Assembly: GCF_003149745.1 (NCBI RefSeq)
Contig: NZ_QGEG01000001.1
Span: 496,001 to 560,000, forward strand
DNA length: 64,000 nucleotides
From: Flagellimonas aquimarina
GTDB lineage: Bacteria > Bacteroidota > Bacteroidia > Flavobacteriales > Flavobacteriaceae
Direction of reading: 5' to 3'
Shown: piece after piece, positions 45,130 to 55,300 of the stretch
Position numbering within the stretch: the first letter of the stretch is position 1
How the letters are laid out: each line of letters starts with the position of its first letter
Made by a program: the position numbers and the translations under genes
Notes under the pieces: model-generated
Seen by the model: the letters and a program-made list of their open reading frames with translations, nothing else
What the model was told of the DNA's origin: nothing
The model's database searches: none

Positions 45130-45483
45130 TTAATGGCTGTCCATTGACATAATTTCCCGCACTTCAACATTGCTTCCTTCATAATCAAAAATTGGGCATC
45201 CTTTAGACATTTCAACAGCTTCTTCCATGTCTTTTGCAGATACGATCAAATACCCTCCAACTACCTCAGCTCCTTCTGCGAACGGTCCGTTGGTGATCAA
45301 TTCACCCCTATTATGTACTACTTTTCCATCCGCTCCCAAGGGGAGTCCATCCAATAGTTGGCCTTTTTCTTTTAGACCACCCATCCATTGTCCCCAAACC
45401 TGCATATGGGCCTGTTTCTCTTCTTGAGATAATTGGTTGAAGTTTTCGTCTCCTCCACGGAATAAATACAAAAAATTGCTCAT
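45130..45483 (-). CDS. YCII/DGPF domain protein 1
   Basis: 117 aa starting at the ATG at 45483 (MSNFLYLFRGGDENFNQLSQ), which aligns with the start of its neighbour; an in-frame start ten codons upstream is rejected for that reason. Contains GELITNGPFAEGAEVVGGYLIVSAKDMEEAVEMSKGCPIF. Leads the minus-strand pair 45483-44767 with a 9-bp gap. The two are similar along the whole length, including LITNGPFAEG. Likely regulated by the adjacent sigma factor. Confidence 0.9.
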   Translation of the reverse strand: MSNFLYLFRGGDENFNQLSQEEKQAHMQVWGQWMGGLKEKGQLLDGLPLGADGKVVHNRGELITNGPFAEGAEVVGGYLIVSAKDMEEAVEMSKGCPIFDYEGSNVEVREIMSMDSH

Positions 45484-45581
45484 TGGTTTTAGTTTTATGT
45501 TCGTCCATGACAAACTGAATTATACTTTGTTTACGCTCTTAAGACGAACGCCAACCTAGGCATTGGACAATCTTTATAAAT

Positions 45582-46658
45582 TTATTTAAATAATTTCATT
45601 TGACCGTCTTTATACTGTTCATGTAAATCTTTATTAAGTTTTGGACCTTCTTTTTCCTTAAAATACCTGAGCCTGGCAAGCTTGGCCATATCATGAATTT
45701 GGGCAGCTACTTTTCCTTCGCCTCTGTTTCTTAGTCCAAACCGACTATCGTTGATAGAGCCTCCATGGCAATCCTGAATAAGGTGCAATACTTTGTCGGC
45801 CCTGTCTGGCATTGCCTTTTTAATCCAATCTGTAAAAATCTGTCCTATGGCCCCGTTCAAGCGAACTATGGTAATGGCAAATGACGATGCTCCATTGTCA
45901 GCGACCGCTTTGGCCAATGGCAACAATTCGTGACTATTGATTCCAGGTATGATAGGGGCCAACATAGCGTTTACCGGAATGTTGTTTTCCGATAAAACCC
46001 TGATGGTCTTTAACCTCTTTTGAATGGATGCAGTTCTGGGCTCCAATGTTCTCCTTGTTTTTTCTGAAAGCGAGGTCACCGAAATATTGACACCGACCAA
46101 GTTGTGGGCATGAAGTTCTTTAAGAATGTCCAGGTCCCGAAGAATCAAGGCATTTTTGGTAATGATGCCCACGGGATGACGATATTTGAGGAACACTTCC
46201 AAGCACTTTCTGGTAATCTCAAATTTTTGCTCAGCAGGTTGGTAGCAATCTGTATTGCCAGACATAACAATGGTCTGTGCTTTCCAGTTTTTATGTTTGA
46301 TCTTGGCTTCCAACAACTCCGGGGCCGATTTTTTTACCAGAATCCTACGTTCAAAATCCAATCCTGCGCTGTAGCCCCAATACTCATGTGTATTGCGCGC
46401 ATAGCAATAGATGCAACCATGCTCACAACCCTGGTAAGGGTTCATGGAATAGAGCATGCCCACATCTGGGCTATCCACTTTGTTAACGATGGTCTTAGGA
46501 AAAATGGGTATGTACTGGGTCTTATTGCTCTCAGGTTCCTCATCTTCAATTCTGCAGAACTCTAAAAAGTCCTCCCGGATTTCATAGATATGTTGTAAAA
46601 ATTTGTTGGGGGTATTCTTTTGCGCTCCCCTCCCTTTTATTGTTTTCTTGGATTGCAT
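45582..46658 (-). CDS. PA0069 family radical SAM protein
   Basis: 358 aa. The [4Fe-4S]/SAM motif CEHGCIYCYARNTHEYWG (C-x3-C-x2-C) is at about residues 79-96, preceded by MLYSMNPYQG, then MSGNTDCYQPAEQKFEITRKCLEVFL and ITKNALILRD. This is the rv2578c/PA0069 group (spore photoproduct lyase-like SplB domain) of unknown reaction. A consensus -7 element lies 15 bp upstream of the ATG. Monocistronic by spacing. Confidence 0.93.
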   Translation of the reverse strand: MQSKKTIKGRGAQKNTPNKFLQHIYEIREDFLEFCRIEDEEPESNKTQYIPIFPKTIVNKVDSPDVGMLYSMNPYQGCEHGCIYCYARNTHEYWGYSAGLDFERRILVKKSAPELLEAKIKHKNWKAQTIVMSGNTDCYQPAEQKFEITRKCLEVFLKYRHPVGIITKNALILRDLDILKELHAHNLVGVNISVTSLSEKTRRTLEPRTASIQKRLKTIRVLSENNIPVNAMLAPIIPGINSHELLPLAKAVADNGASSFAITIVRLNGAIGQIFTDWIKKAMPDRADKVLHLIQDCHGGSINDSRFGLRNRGEGKVAAQIHDMAKLARLRYFKEKEGPKLNKDLHEQYKDGQMKLFK

Positions 46659-46672
46659 TATTGGATTTATTC

Positions 46673-46680
46673 CAAATTTA
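46673..46680 (-). promoter_or_regulatory. -7 element of radical SAM gene
   Basis: CAAATTTA on the plus strand reads TAAATTTG on the minus strand, an exact consensus match 14 bp upstream of the ATG at 46658. It sits between short inverted arms TTCCA (46670) and TGGAA (46681). Confidence 0.5.
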
Positions 46681-46707
46681 TGGAATTAATCCTAATTATA
46701 AAGAATT

Positions 46708-46732
46708 AAAAAGCCGGGTAGAAACCCGGCTT
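46708..46732 (-). terminator. Terminator of collagen-like gene
   Basis: AAGCCGGGT (46711-46719) and ACCCGGCTT (46724-46732), a 9-bp stem with a 4-nt loop, followed on the minus strand by TTTTTAATTC. It stands about 25 bp after the stop of the gene at 46757. Confidence 0.85.
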
Positions 46733-46756
46733 AATCAAAATAAATATGTTGTTGTC

Positions 46757-47458
46757 TTATTCTAAACCAAAATATGCTGCCACAGCTTTGTAGTTGCTTA
46801 CATCCACTCCTGCGGCCTTAAGACTAGCCATTACATTTTGACTGTTTTTAGAGCTATTTGTAAGTTCTATGGCCACAGCAATTACTCGAGAATATAACCC
46901 CCCAGGAACTGCATGTAGGTTATCATTCAAATCATAGAATAAAATATCAAGAGTTCCATCTGGGAGATTGGTCTGCACTCTTGCATAATGGCTGTTATTT
47001 ACCAAATGTCCAGGTATATGGAACCTTGTTCCATCATTTTGTTCCATGTAGAAAATAAAGGCATAGTTTGTAGGTGTATCAACAATGTTGTTTAAATCAA
47101 GAGGAAGTTCAATATAATTAGCAAATACATCTAAACTAAATGCATGTTCTTCTACATTGGCATTGCCATCTGTACCATTTGTACCATCTGTACCTTGACA
47201 GTCCAAGGTGTCAACAACACCATCTAAATTGGTGTCTTCATTATCAGTATCTTCGGTAATATCACCAACACCGTTGCCATTTAGATCCCAACAGCTAATA
47301 CCATCGGCTCCAGAATCGCCGGCAGCTCCAGCAGGTCCTGGGTTTCCATCTGCGCCTGGAAGTCCATTTTCACCGTCTGCCCCATCTTCTCCAGAACAGG
47401 ACAACATAGTCAAGGCCATGCATAGCACGACCACATTAATTACTCTAAATAATTTCAT
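46757..47458 (-). CDS. Collagen-like repeat lipoprotein
   Basis: 233 aa. Lipoprotein signal (MALTMLSCSGEDG) followed by eleven G-x-y triplets (GEDGADGENGLPGADG... to GIS), an acidic Ca-binding-like segment between two Cys (CWDLNGNGVGDITED, DTNLDGVVDTLDC), a second short run (GTDGTNGTDGN), and a C-terminal domain of unknown fold (about 110-233). Probably anchored in the outer membrane and surface-exposed. Own -7 element and terminator, so monocistronic. The function is unknown; similar collagen-motif lipoproteins occur in flavobacteria. Confidence 0.8.
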   Translation of the reverse strand: MKLFRVINVVVLCMALTMLSCSGEDGADGENGLPGADGNPGPAGAAGDSGADGISCWDLNGNGVGDITEDTDNEDTNLDGVVDTLDCQGTDGTNGTDGNANVEEHAFSLDVFANYIELPLDLNNIVDTPTNYAFIFYMEQNDGTRFHIPGHLVNNSHYARVQTNLPDGTLDILFYDLNDNLHAVPGGLYSRVIAVAIELTNSSKNSQNVMASLKAAGVDVSNYKAVAAYFGLE

Positions 47459-47487
47459 AATATTTTTATTTATAAGGTTATGTGGCC

Positions 47488-47495
47488 CAAATGTA
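47488..47495 (-). promoter_or_regulatory. -7 element of collagen-like gene
   Basis: CAAATGTA reads TACATTTG on the minus strand, an exact consensus match 29 bp upstream of the ATG at 47458. Confidence 0.45.
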
Positions 47496-47610
47496 TAAGG
47501 TTACATTGGTGGTTTTAGACTGTACTTGACCTGTCCCTTATATGGTTTGACGGATTGGTTCCCAGGATTGACAAATCAATTACTTTGTAAGATTTTTCAA
47601 CGACAACCTG

Positions 47611-47641
47611 AAAACAAAAAAATAGCCCCGTTAAGGGGCTA
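47611..47641 (-). terminator. Terminator after beta-propeller-like gene
   Basis: Minus strand: TAGCCCC-TTAAC-GGGGCTA followed by TTTTTTTGTTTT (stem arms 47623-47629 and 47635-47641), 45 bp after the stop of the gene at 47686. Confidence 0.88.
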
Positions 47642-47685
47642 CTTGGTATTTAAGCTATATGAGGTATGTTGGTGAGGAAATTCTG

Positions 47686-49239
47686 TTACTTAAAATCTAC
47701 CTTCACCAATTGTTTTTTGCTGCCTCTTTTGGCATAAAAAAGCATGTTGTTTTCTGCAAGGTTCTTTAAAGGTTTAGATACCATTAATGGCAATCTAGCT
47801 TCTTGGTTATCTATGATTTTCTCATAATCCATAACACCGTTTTCGTCCAAAGAAATCATAAAGACATTGCGGTTTCTGCTCAATCCTTGCTTAAAGATCA
47901 GTCTTTCATTGTTGATCAATTGTGGGTTTTCTGAGGCTGTGCAGATAAAGAAATAGGTCTTTCCATCTTTACAGTACGAGCTGTAGGATGCATAGGCACC
48001 ATCTCCTTGAGTTACCTCTGCTTTGTTAATGTTTCTGGCCCAAGCCAAATCTCCATTGGTATTTAGTTTTGCACTTACAATATCATTATGATGAAAACGC
48101 TCAAGTCTAATGCGTTGGCCAGCTCCTGTAACTTCCATGCCGTTGGTCACAAAATACTCTTCTGCATTAAAAAAGATTTCCCCATCTTTGGTAACCTCCA
48201 CACCCTTGAACACAAGGTTCTTGATTACTTTTTCTTCATCCCTGCCAAATTTGTCTTCCATGAACTGTTGGGAAAATGGATTGTACTTTTTGGAGTTGAT
48301 GTTCAAAGAGATGGGATTAATGTCGAAATATGCTATTCCGTTGTATCTGTTGTCCTTTCTATCCGCATAAAAACCCGTACAGACCAGTCTGTCATTGAAA
48401 ATTATGGGATACAATCCTTCGGAGTATTTGCCGGGGTCATCAAACGACTGTGTTTGGCTTCCATTTTTGGAAACCTTTATCAATTCATACAGGAATTTGC
48501 GTTCATCTACTCGAAAACGTTTCTTTTTGAAGTATGCCTTTCCAACAATGTATGCCGTCTCTAAATCTGAGGTTATGGCAATATTTTCAAAAGCATAGTT
48601 CTTTTCTTCTATTTCATGGGAAAAATCGTGTTCAAACCTTTTATTGAGCGCGGTATCATAAAGGTGAATAATGTGTTTGTTAACCTTTCCCCTTTTATGG
48701 TGGGTGCTTATTACAAAACCTGTTTTTTCCTGATTAAAAAGAATAGCTGTTGAGAACCCTTTGGAGAAGTTCCTGTTATAATAGTTTTTGCCCACTGGGT
48801 TTTGAACTTGTTCCGACGCAATGGACAAAAGCTTTTGCGGCCTAAAATTAAAGTCGATTATGGGGCTTTTGTGTACCCAATATTCATATTGGCCACGCTC
48901 ATAATTATAGTCAAGAAACAATAGGTTCAGTTGTCCGTTTTTAAGGAAACCGTCCACAAAGTCCAATCCTTTAAGCTTGTAGTTATATTCAGAAACCAGT
49001 TCCAAATTACTGTTATAGCGCTCAATTAAGTATCCCTTGGGTTTTAGAATTAGTCCTTGATAGTACGCTCTTACTAAAACATAGCCCCCATCCCCATCAT
49101 CTGCTATTGTCATTAAATTAGAATACCGGTATCGATCACTGAATTTTTCACCAAAATCATAAGAAACCGGCATTTTTTGGGCATTCCCAATAACTCCCAT
49201 TAAAATAAGGCACAGTAAAGCTATTCTTTGTTTCATCAT
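47686..49239 (-). CDS. Secreted beta-propeller-like protein, unknown
   Basis: 517 aa with a Sec signal (MMKQRIALLCLILMGVIGNAQ). The rest is a long series of strand pairs such as DGGYVLVRAYYQGLILKPKGYLIERYN, TGFVISTHHKRGKVNKHIIHLYD and NGDLAWARNINKAE, reminiscent of beta-propeller proteins that carry no enzyme motif. I recognise no named family. It is 24 bp downstream of the enoyl-CoA hydratase gene and could be read from its transcript; a functional tie is not evident. Confidence 0.65.
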   Translation of the reverse strand: MMKQRIALLCLILMGVIGNAQKMPVSYDFGEKFSDRYRYSNLMTIADDGDGGYVLVRAYYQGLILKPKGYLIERYNSNLELVSEYNYKLKGLDFVDGFLKNGQLNLLFLDYNYERGQYEYWVHKSPIIDFNFRPQKLLSIASEQVQNPVGKNYYNRNFSKGFSTAILFNQEKTGFVISTHHKRGKVNKHIIHLYDTALNKRFEHDFSHEIEEKNYAFENIAITSDLETAYIVGKAYFKKKRFRVDERKFLYELIKVSKNGSQTQSFDDPGKYSEGLYPIIFNDRLVCTGFYADRKDNRYNGIAYFDINPISLNINSKKYNPFSQQFMEDKFGRDEEKVIKNLVFKGVEVTKDGEIFFNAEEYFVTNGMEVTGAGQRIRLERFHHNDIVSAKLNTNGDLAWARNINKAEVTQGDGAYASYSSYCKDGKTYFFICTASENPQLINNERLIFKQGLSRNRNVFMISLDENGVMDYEKIIDNQEARLPLMVSKPLKNLAENNMLFYAKRGSKKQLVKVDFK

Positions 49240-49263
49240 AGTCTGGTTTGGTTAGACCAAAGG

Positions 49264-50046
49264 CTATGAACCAGGAAAATCTGCTTTTCGCTTTTCTAAA
49301 AAGGCTGAAGTGCCTTCTTTAAAGTCATTGGTTCCAAAGCAGTTGCCAAAAGCATCTATTTCCGCGGCATAACCATTTACATCATACTTAAAACCAGCAT
49401 TTACAGCATTTATTGCATATTTTATTGCCACAGAGGAGTTATTCGATATCCTGCTCACTATTTTGTTGCACAATGGCAACAATTCTTCCTGCGGCACCAC
49501 ATAATTTACCAATCCAAAATCCAAAGCTTTTTCAGCATCGACCATACCGGCCGTCATGATCATTTCCATTGCCCTGCCCTTGCCAATAAGTTGCGGTAGG
49601 CGTTGTGTGCCCCCATAGCCGGGAATAACCCCCAATGATACTTCTGGCAGCCCCATTTTTGCGTTTTCGCTAGCAATTCTAAAATGACATGACATTGCCA
49701 GTTCTAACCCACCACCAAGGGCAAAACCATTAACTGCAGCAATTACAGGAGTGGGTAAGTTTTCCACCAAATCAAAAAGCAGCTTTTGGCCTTCCGCGGC
49801 CAATTGCCATGCTTCTTCAACAGAAAAGTGGGCAAATTCTGAAATGTCCGCTCCTGCTACAAAGGCTTTTTCACCACTTCCGGTAATTATTATAGCCTTG
49901 GTTTCCTTATCCTCATCCAACTCCTTAAATGCCGTATGAAGTTCATCTATTGTTCTTCTGTTAAGAGCATTTAGCTTTTTGGGCCTGTTGATCGTAATTG
50001 TAGCAATATTGTTTTCTTCTTCTATATAGATATTTTCGTAATCCAT
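49264..50046 (-). CDS. Enoyl-CoA hydratase/isomerase (crotonase family)
   Basis: 260-aa cytosolic enzyme hydrating 2-enoyl-CoA in fatty-acid or short-chain acyl-CoA breakdown. Crotonase motifs: GEKAFVAGADISEF (oxyanion-hole Gly/Ala), ALGGGLELAMSCHFRIAS, and the catalytic Glu segment GLPEVSLGVIPGYGGTQRLP. Both acidic residues of hydratases seem present, so hydratase rather than isomerase. Followed 24 bp later by a secreted protein gene. A weak terminator separates it from the kinase upstream. Confidence 0.92.
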   Translation of the reverse strand: MDYENIYIEEENNIATITINRPKKLNALNRRTIDELHTAFKELDEDKETKAIIITGSGEKAFVAGADISEFAHFSVEEAWQLAAEGQKLLFDLVENLPTPVIAAVNGFALGGGLELAMSCHFRIASENAKMGLPEVSLGVIPGYGGTQRLPQLIGKGRAMEMIMTAGMVDAEKALDFGLVNYVVPQEELLPLCNKIVSRISNNSSVAIKYAINAVNAGFKYDVNGYAAEIDAFGNCFGTNDFKEGTSAFLEKRKADFPGS

Positions 50047-50082
50047 TTTCAGTAGTTGTTATTTGTTCAGCGTTAATGGTAA

Positions 50083-50107
50083 AATTAAAAAAACCCTTTC
50101 TAGAGGG
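50083..50107 (-). terminator. Weak terminator after sensor kinase
   Basis: Minus strand: CCCTCT-AG-AAAGGG (one mismatch) followed by TTTTTTT, between the kinase stop at 50134 and the hydratase start at 50046. Short stem, good T-tract. Confidence 0.5.
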
Positions 50108-50133
50108 CCATAAGTTTTAACTATCAACTTAAA

Positions 50134-51582
50134 TTATCCTTTTGGAAATCTTACTGTAAACACGGTTCCTTTGCCCACCTGAGAGGTAAAATCTATGGTC
50201 CCCTTGTAGTTTTCCACAATATTTTTTACCATTCCTAGACCAAGGCCCATTCCACTTGACTTTGTGGTAAACTTAGGTTCAAAAACCTTGTCCATGAATT
50301 CGTCAGCGATACCAATGCCATTATCCGCGACCATAATCTTTACCTTTTCTTCTTCTGAGGCCACAGTGACCAAGATTCTTGGAGATTCTACCTCAGGAAC
50401 TGCCTGTATCGCATTTTTAATCAAATTGGTAATCACCCTTATAAGTTGGGTACGATCTAATTTGGCAATAATTTCTTTTTCATCAGAAATGAAATGAATG
50501 TAGTCCTCATTAAAAATCTCCAAGGCAAGCCTAACAATTTTAACCACATTAAGCGTCTCATTTTGCTGGGCTGGCATATTGGCAAAATTGGAAAACGCAG
50601 AAGCTATATTGCTCATGGTATCTATTTGCTGAATAAGTGTTTTTGAAAATTCCTTGATTTTGACTTCCGCTTTGGGGTCGCTTGGGTCAAATTTTCGTTC
50701 AAAACTCTGAACGGTCAATCGCAATGGCGTAAGCGGATTTTTAATTTCATGCGCAACTTGTTTAGCCATTTCGCGCCAAGCTTGTTCGCGTTCACTGCGC
50801 GCTAGTTTAACGGCGCTTTCTTCAAGTTCATCTATCATTCTATTGTAAGAATCCACCAATTTCCCAATTTCCTCACTGGGATTTTCAATGATTATTTTTT
50901 CATTCCGCTTTGTTAAATTGGTCTGATTCATCTTGTCTGAAATCGTCTGTAGGGAACGTGTAATATATTTTGATACAAAATAGGCCAAGATAATTGCTGA
51001 AAGCAACATTAGTAAGTACACCCCACCAAGGCGAAACAAAAATTCCCGGAGCTCCATATTATTGAAGGTGTTATCTTCAAAATAGGGAAGGTTCATGATA
51101 CCTATGGGCTTAAAATCGGAATCGTTAATGTAGTTGTAAGATGCCTTGTAGTTATCCCCGGCCGCAGTCTTTTCTTCAACATACCTTCTCTCAGAACTGA
51201 TTTGTAGGTTATTCAGAATTTCGGCATCCAAGCAATTTGAAATGGAATCGATCTCAAAGGTTGGTCGGGAACTGCGTATTAAACCTCCTTCTAAATCATA
51301 TATGTTAAAGTTCACATTTTGAACATCTGCAATCTTATATATCTCCTCATTAAAAATGTACTCAAGATTTTCTGTGGTAATTGGGTAGGTAGTTTCTTTA
51401 AGAATGTATGAAATACTTTGAAGAATCTGCTCTTCCTTCCGCTCCAGTCTATTTTCGTGGTAATCCTTGCTTTGCTCTCTGGATTGATATATGGTCACTC
51501 CTGCAATTAATACAGACGCAATAAGCACCAGTAAAATCATGGTGATAAAAATGCGTGAACGAAGTGATAGTTTTTTAAACAA
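50134..51582 (-). CDS. Sensor histidine kinase, HAMP type (NtrY-like)
   Basis: 482 aa; the start is TTG at 51582 (MFKKLSLRSRIFITM), with no better start before the first helix. Two membrane helices (IFITMILLVLIASVLIAGV; VYLLMLLSAIILAYFVSKYI) flank a periplasmic sensor of about 150 residues. Then HAMP (RSLQTISDKMNQ), phosphoacceptor His in AHEIKNPLTPLRLTV, N box LIKNAIQAV, and MVADNGIGIADEF, GMGLGLGMVKNIVE in the ATPase domain. No response regulator gene is adjacent, so it is an orphan here. Confidence 0.92.
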   Translation of the reverse strand: MFKKLSLRSRIFITMILLVLIASVLIAGVTIYQSREQSKDYHENRLERKEEQILQSISYILKETTYPITTENLEYIFNEEIYKIADVQNVNFNIYDLEGGLIRSSRPTFEIDSISNCLDAEILNNLQISSERRYVEEKTAAGDNYKASYNYINDSDFKPIGIMNLPYFEDNTFNNMELREFLFRLGGVYLLMLLSAIILAYFVSKYITRSLQTISDKMNQTNLTKRNEKIIIENPSEEIGKLVDSYNRMIDELEESAVKLARSEREQAWREMAKQVAHEIKNPLTPLRLTVQSFERKFDPSDPKAEVKIKEFSKTLIQQIDTMSNIASAFSNFANMPAQQNETLNVVKIVRLALEIFNEDYIHFISDEKEIIAKLDRTQLIRVITNLIKNAIQAVPEVESPRILVTVASEEEKVKIMVADNGIGIADEFMDKVFEPKFTTKSSGMGLGLGMVKNIVENYKGTIDFTSQVGKGTVFTVRFPKG

Positions 51583-51679
51583 TCCTGAGCAGGTTTGGGA
51601 ATAAAGTTAACAATAATCAAGCCAACTAGAGTTCATGTATAAAGCTTATGCCACAATTTGAAATCTACACTTTGCCTTT

Positions 51680-52228
51680 TTAAGCATTGGGGTTTTTATC
51701 CCTAATCCGTTTGTACAACCTAATGCCCAGCATCAGCAAAATGGCCAAGGCAAAAATACCAACAACACCATAGATCCAGTTAAAGGCGTTTTTTAAAACC
51801 ACCAAGAATACAATTGCGAAAAGTACCAGTGTGGCCACTTCGTTCCATATACGCATAAACCTAGAGGTATATTTTACCTCATCTCTTTGCATTTGCTTAA
51901 AAATTTGATGGCATTTTAGATGGTAGAAGAACAGCAGTGCCACAAAGACCAGTTTTACATGCATCCAAGGCTGTTGTAACCAAGCTGGCATTAAAACAAG
52001 CAACCAAATAGCAAATATTGTACACAGAATAGCTGAGGGCCATGTTATTATGTACCATAGCCGTTTAGTCATCAGTTTGAGCTGTTGAGCAAGGATCTCT
52101 TTGTCCGGAGAAGGTTTTTGCCAAGCTTCGATATGATAAATAAACAAACGCGGAATGTAAAACAAACCTGCAAACCATGTCACTACAAAAATAAGATGGA
52201 GCGATTTTATGTAAGGGTAAATTTCCAC
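51680..52228 (-). CDS. hemJ: HemJ-type protoporphyrinogen IX oxidase (CopD family membrane protein)
   Basis: 182 aa if started at GTG 52228, which aligns with HemJ N-termini; TTG at 52237 would add three residues. Four to five membrane helices: KSLHLIFVVTWFAGLFYIPRLFIYHIEAW carries the conserved His and WFAGLFYLPRL-type motif, and MTKRLWYIITWPSA and WMHVKLVFVALLFFYHLKCH follow. HemJ oxidises protoporphyrinogen IX in heme synthesis in bacteria lacking HemG/HemY. It stands alone, 87 bp from the sortilin-like gene. Family-based call. Confidence 0.78.
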   Translation of the reverse strand: MEIYPYIKSLHLIFVVTWFAGLFYIPRLFIYHIEAWQKPSPDKEILAQQLKLMTKRLWYIITWPSAILCTIFAIWLLVLMPAWLQQPWMHVKLVFVALLFFYHLKCHQIFKQMQRDEVKYTSRFMRIWNEVATLVLFAIVFLVVLKNAFNWIYGVVGIFALAILLMLGIRLYKRIRDKNPNA

Positions 52229-52314
52229 TTTACGCAATTGGCATTTGGTAATGGGCTAAAGGTAATGCGTACTTTTTAAAGAACTTTAACCTTAACCCAA
52301 AACTTTATTGCCTT

Positions 52315-55300
52315 TTACTCTTCAATAAACAAATAGTTCAGTTTTAAACTATTGAATGAAGTATTAAAATCTTTGATTTCTTTATCTACCAAGGCATCAA
52401 AAGTTGATAATTGTGATTTTATTTTGCCAGAAAGCTCGTTCTTGACCGCAATGTCTTGCTCCGTTGGTGGAAAATCATCGATAGAAACAAGGCTGTTCAA
52501 ATGCCCTAATTTATTGGTCAATCGAATTGGGAAATTCAATGGGTCCTGATTACTTCTGTTTTGGGTTTGATACAATGCTTTTTCAATCTCACTAAAATCC
52601 TCTTTCATTTTTGTTGCTTTTTCTACTAAATCTTTGGTTTGATCATTATCCTTATACTGCTTGGTAAAAGCTTCCAATTGTTTGTTGATTTTACGGATTT
52701 TTTTAATGGATTGGTGTGCTCTGTCAATAGTTTCATTGATGTCTGAAATGAAATCATATTGCTTTTGCATATCGGCAGTGGAGACCTCTGCTCTAGGGTC
52801 TGCAAGAATTTTAAATTCTTGGGATTGTGATGCTCCATTTACATTTAAATGAGCTTTATATGAACCAGGAACTGCTTTGGCGCCGCTAAAATTAGCCCAC
52901 CAAAAAATCATGCCTTCCAGTTTTTCTGCGCCTTTGCCCCTAGTGTCCCAAACATGAGTGTTTCCTCCCTTTTTAACCTTAAGCTTTTTGTCCTTTTCTT
53001 TTGCAAAAGTGCTATAGTTGGCCAAAGTATCTCCATTCATCGTGGTATAGGTTAGGCTGATACTATCTTTTTCAGACATCTCTTTTAGGTAAAAATGTGT
53101 AACCACACCGTTCGGGTGATTTTGTCCTTCTGTTTTTGAAGGTTCTTTGGCAGCAGATCCTTTGGTGCGGTAACTATCTTTAGGTTTGTACAACATGGTT
53201 GTTGCGCTTTTGGCAGACACATTCAATTGGTGAAGCACCGTAAGATCATCTATCATCCAAATGCTTCGCCCTTGAGTAGCAACAATCAAATTATTATCTT
53301 TAATGGTCATATCTGTTATTGGGACTATGGGTAAATTCAGTTGGAATTTCTCCCACTTTTGTCCATCATTAAAGGAAACGTACATTCCTGTCTCTGTTCC
53401 TGCATATAATAAACCCTTTCTTTTTGGGTCTTCCCTGAGCACTCTTGTAAAGTGTTCGTTGTTTATACCGTTCGTTATTTTACTCCAGGTCTTCCCATAA
53501 TCCGTTGTTTTGTAAAGATATGGCTGAAAGTCGCCCAACTTATAGCGTGTGGCTGCAACATAGCAAGTGCCTTCATCAAAGGCTGATGGTTCAATACTAT
53601 TGATCATACTCCACTCTGGCATATTTGGGGGTGTTATATTCTCCCAACTCTGGCCACCATCTTTTGTAACATGAATTAATCCATCATCACTTCCAACCCA
53701 TAACAATCCTTCTTTTAAAGGGCTCTCGTTGGCTGCAAAAATGGTACAGTAATATTCAACACTTGTGTTATCCTGTGTTATTGGACCACCGCTAGAAACT
53801 AATTTTGTTGGGTCGTTTCTTGTAAGGTCGTCGCTTAACAATTCCCAACTCTGCCCTTCATTAGTGCTCACATGCACATGGTTAGAGAACGTATAGAGTT
53901 TCTTGGGATTATGTCTACTGAAAATAATTGGGAAATTCCATTGAAAACGGTATTTCATACCTTCAGCTCCATGACCCATTGGATTGTCTGGCCATACATT
54001 GATTCCCCGAACGGTTTTGTTTTTATGGTTGACACGGGTTAGGAATCCATCATAACTACCCCCATAAACGATATCATTATCCAATGGGTCAACAGCAATA
54101 TGGGCAGATTCGCCACCAGCCGTTGGTTCCCAATCATCTTCCCCAATAGAGCCATCATCACTACGGTGATTAATTCTGATGGTAGAATTGTCTTGCTGCG
54201 CTACGTAAATGCGATAAGGAAAGGCATTGTCCGTAGTCACTCTATAAAACTGTGCTGTTGGTTGGTTGTAGTAGGTGCTCCATGTTTCACCACCATCATA
54301 ACTTACCTGAGCTCCGCCATCATCACCAATGATCATTCGTTTAGAGTTTTCTGGAGAAATCCAAAGGTCGTGATGGTCACCATGCGGTGCATTAAATGTA
54401 TTGAAGGTCTTACCTCCATCAGTGGATTTATGATATCTTACGTTCATCACATAAACCACATTTTCATCCTCAGTATCTGCATAAACACGGGTGTAGTACC
54501 ATGCTCTTTGTCTAAGTTTTCGCTCGCTATTGACTTGTGCCCATTTTTTTCCTCCATCTTCAGAACGGTACAAACCACCTTTTTCCTTGTTCTCCACTAT
54601 GGCCCAAACCCTATCGCTATTTTTAGGGGAAACGGTCACCCCAATAATTCCAAGAGTGTCTTTTGGGAAGCCCTCATTTTTGGAAATCTCTGTCCAGGTT
54701 TCTCCACTATCTGTACTTTTCCAAAGTGCAGAACCATCTCCTCCACTACTTAAACTGTATGGTGTTCTTTTGGCGCGCCATGTAGAAGCGTACAAAATAC
54801 GAGGGTTATTTGGATCAAAAGTCAAGTCCACAGCTCCGGCTTGGTCATTTACAAATAAAACCTGCTTCCAAGTTTTTCCGCCATCGGTACTCTTATACAC
54901 CCCACGTTCCTTGGTTGGTTTGTAAATATTACCAAGAACAGCAGCATAAACCGTATTATAATCCGTTGGGTGAATTCTGATTCTGGGCACGTGCCTACTC
55001 TTTTCCAATCCAGCTTTCTTCCATGTCTTTCCTGCATCTTCGGTTTTCCAAATACCATATCCACTGGATACATTCCCCCGAAGCGTTTTTTCTCCACCGC
55101 CAACATAAATGACATTTGCATCGCTTTTGGCAACTTCTACGGAGCCAATACTTCCTCCAAAATAACCATCAGAGATATTTTCCCAGCTACGGCCACCATT
55201 CAGTGTTTTCCAAACCCCACCGCCAGTAGCGCCAAAATAAAATAGATTGGGTTCTCCTGGCACGCCAGTTACAGCTGCAGAACGTCCTCCACGAAAAGGG

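Noticed and set aside
45481..45550. ECF-type promoter upstream of the YCII pair
   Set aside because: Fragments such as TTTGTC and CGTC are present but with no second site to confirm a motif, and the spacing is ambiguous.
46104..46565. 153-codon plus-strand ORF opposite the radical SAM gene
   Set aside because: Lies entirely on the complementary strand of the well-conserved radical SAM domain; no motif.
48088..48564. 158-codon plus-strand ORF opposite the beta-propeller-like gene
   Set aside because: Antisense to a long intact ORF with signal peptide and terminator; no recognisable motif.
54100..54753. 217-codon plus-strand ORF opposite the sortilin-like gene
   Set aside because: It is antisense to a strongly supported gene with clear Asp-box repeats, has no family motif, and looks like the mirror of that gene's codon use.
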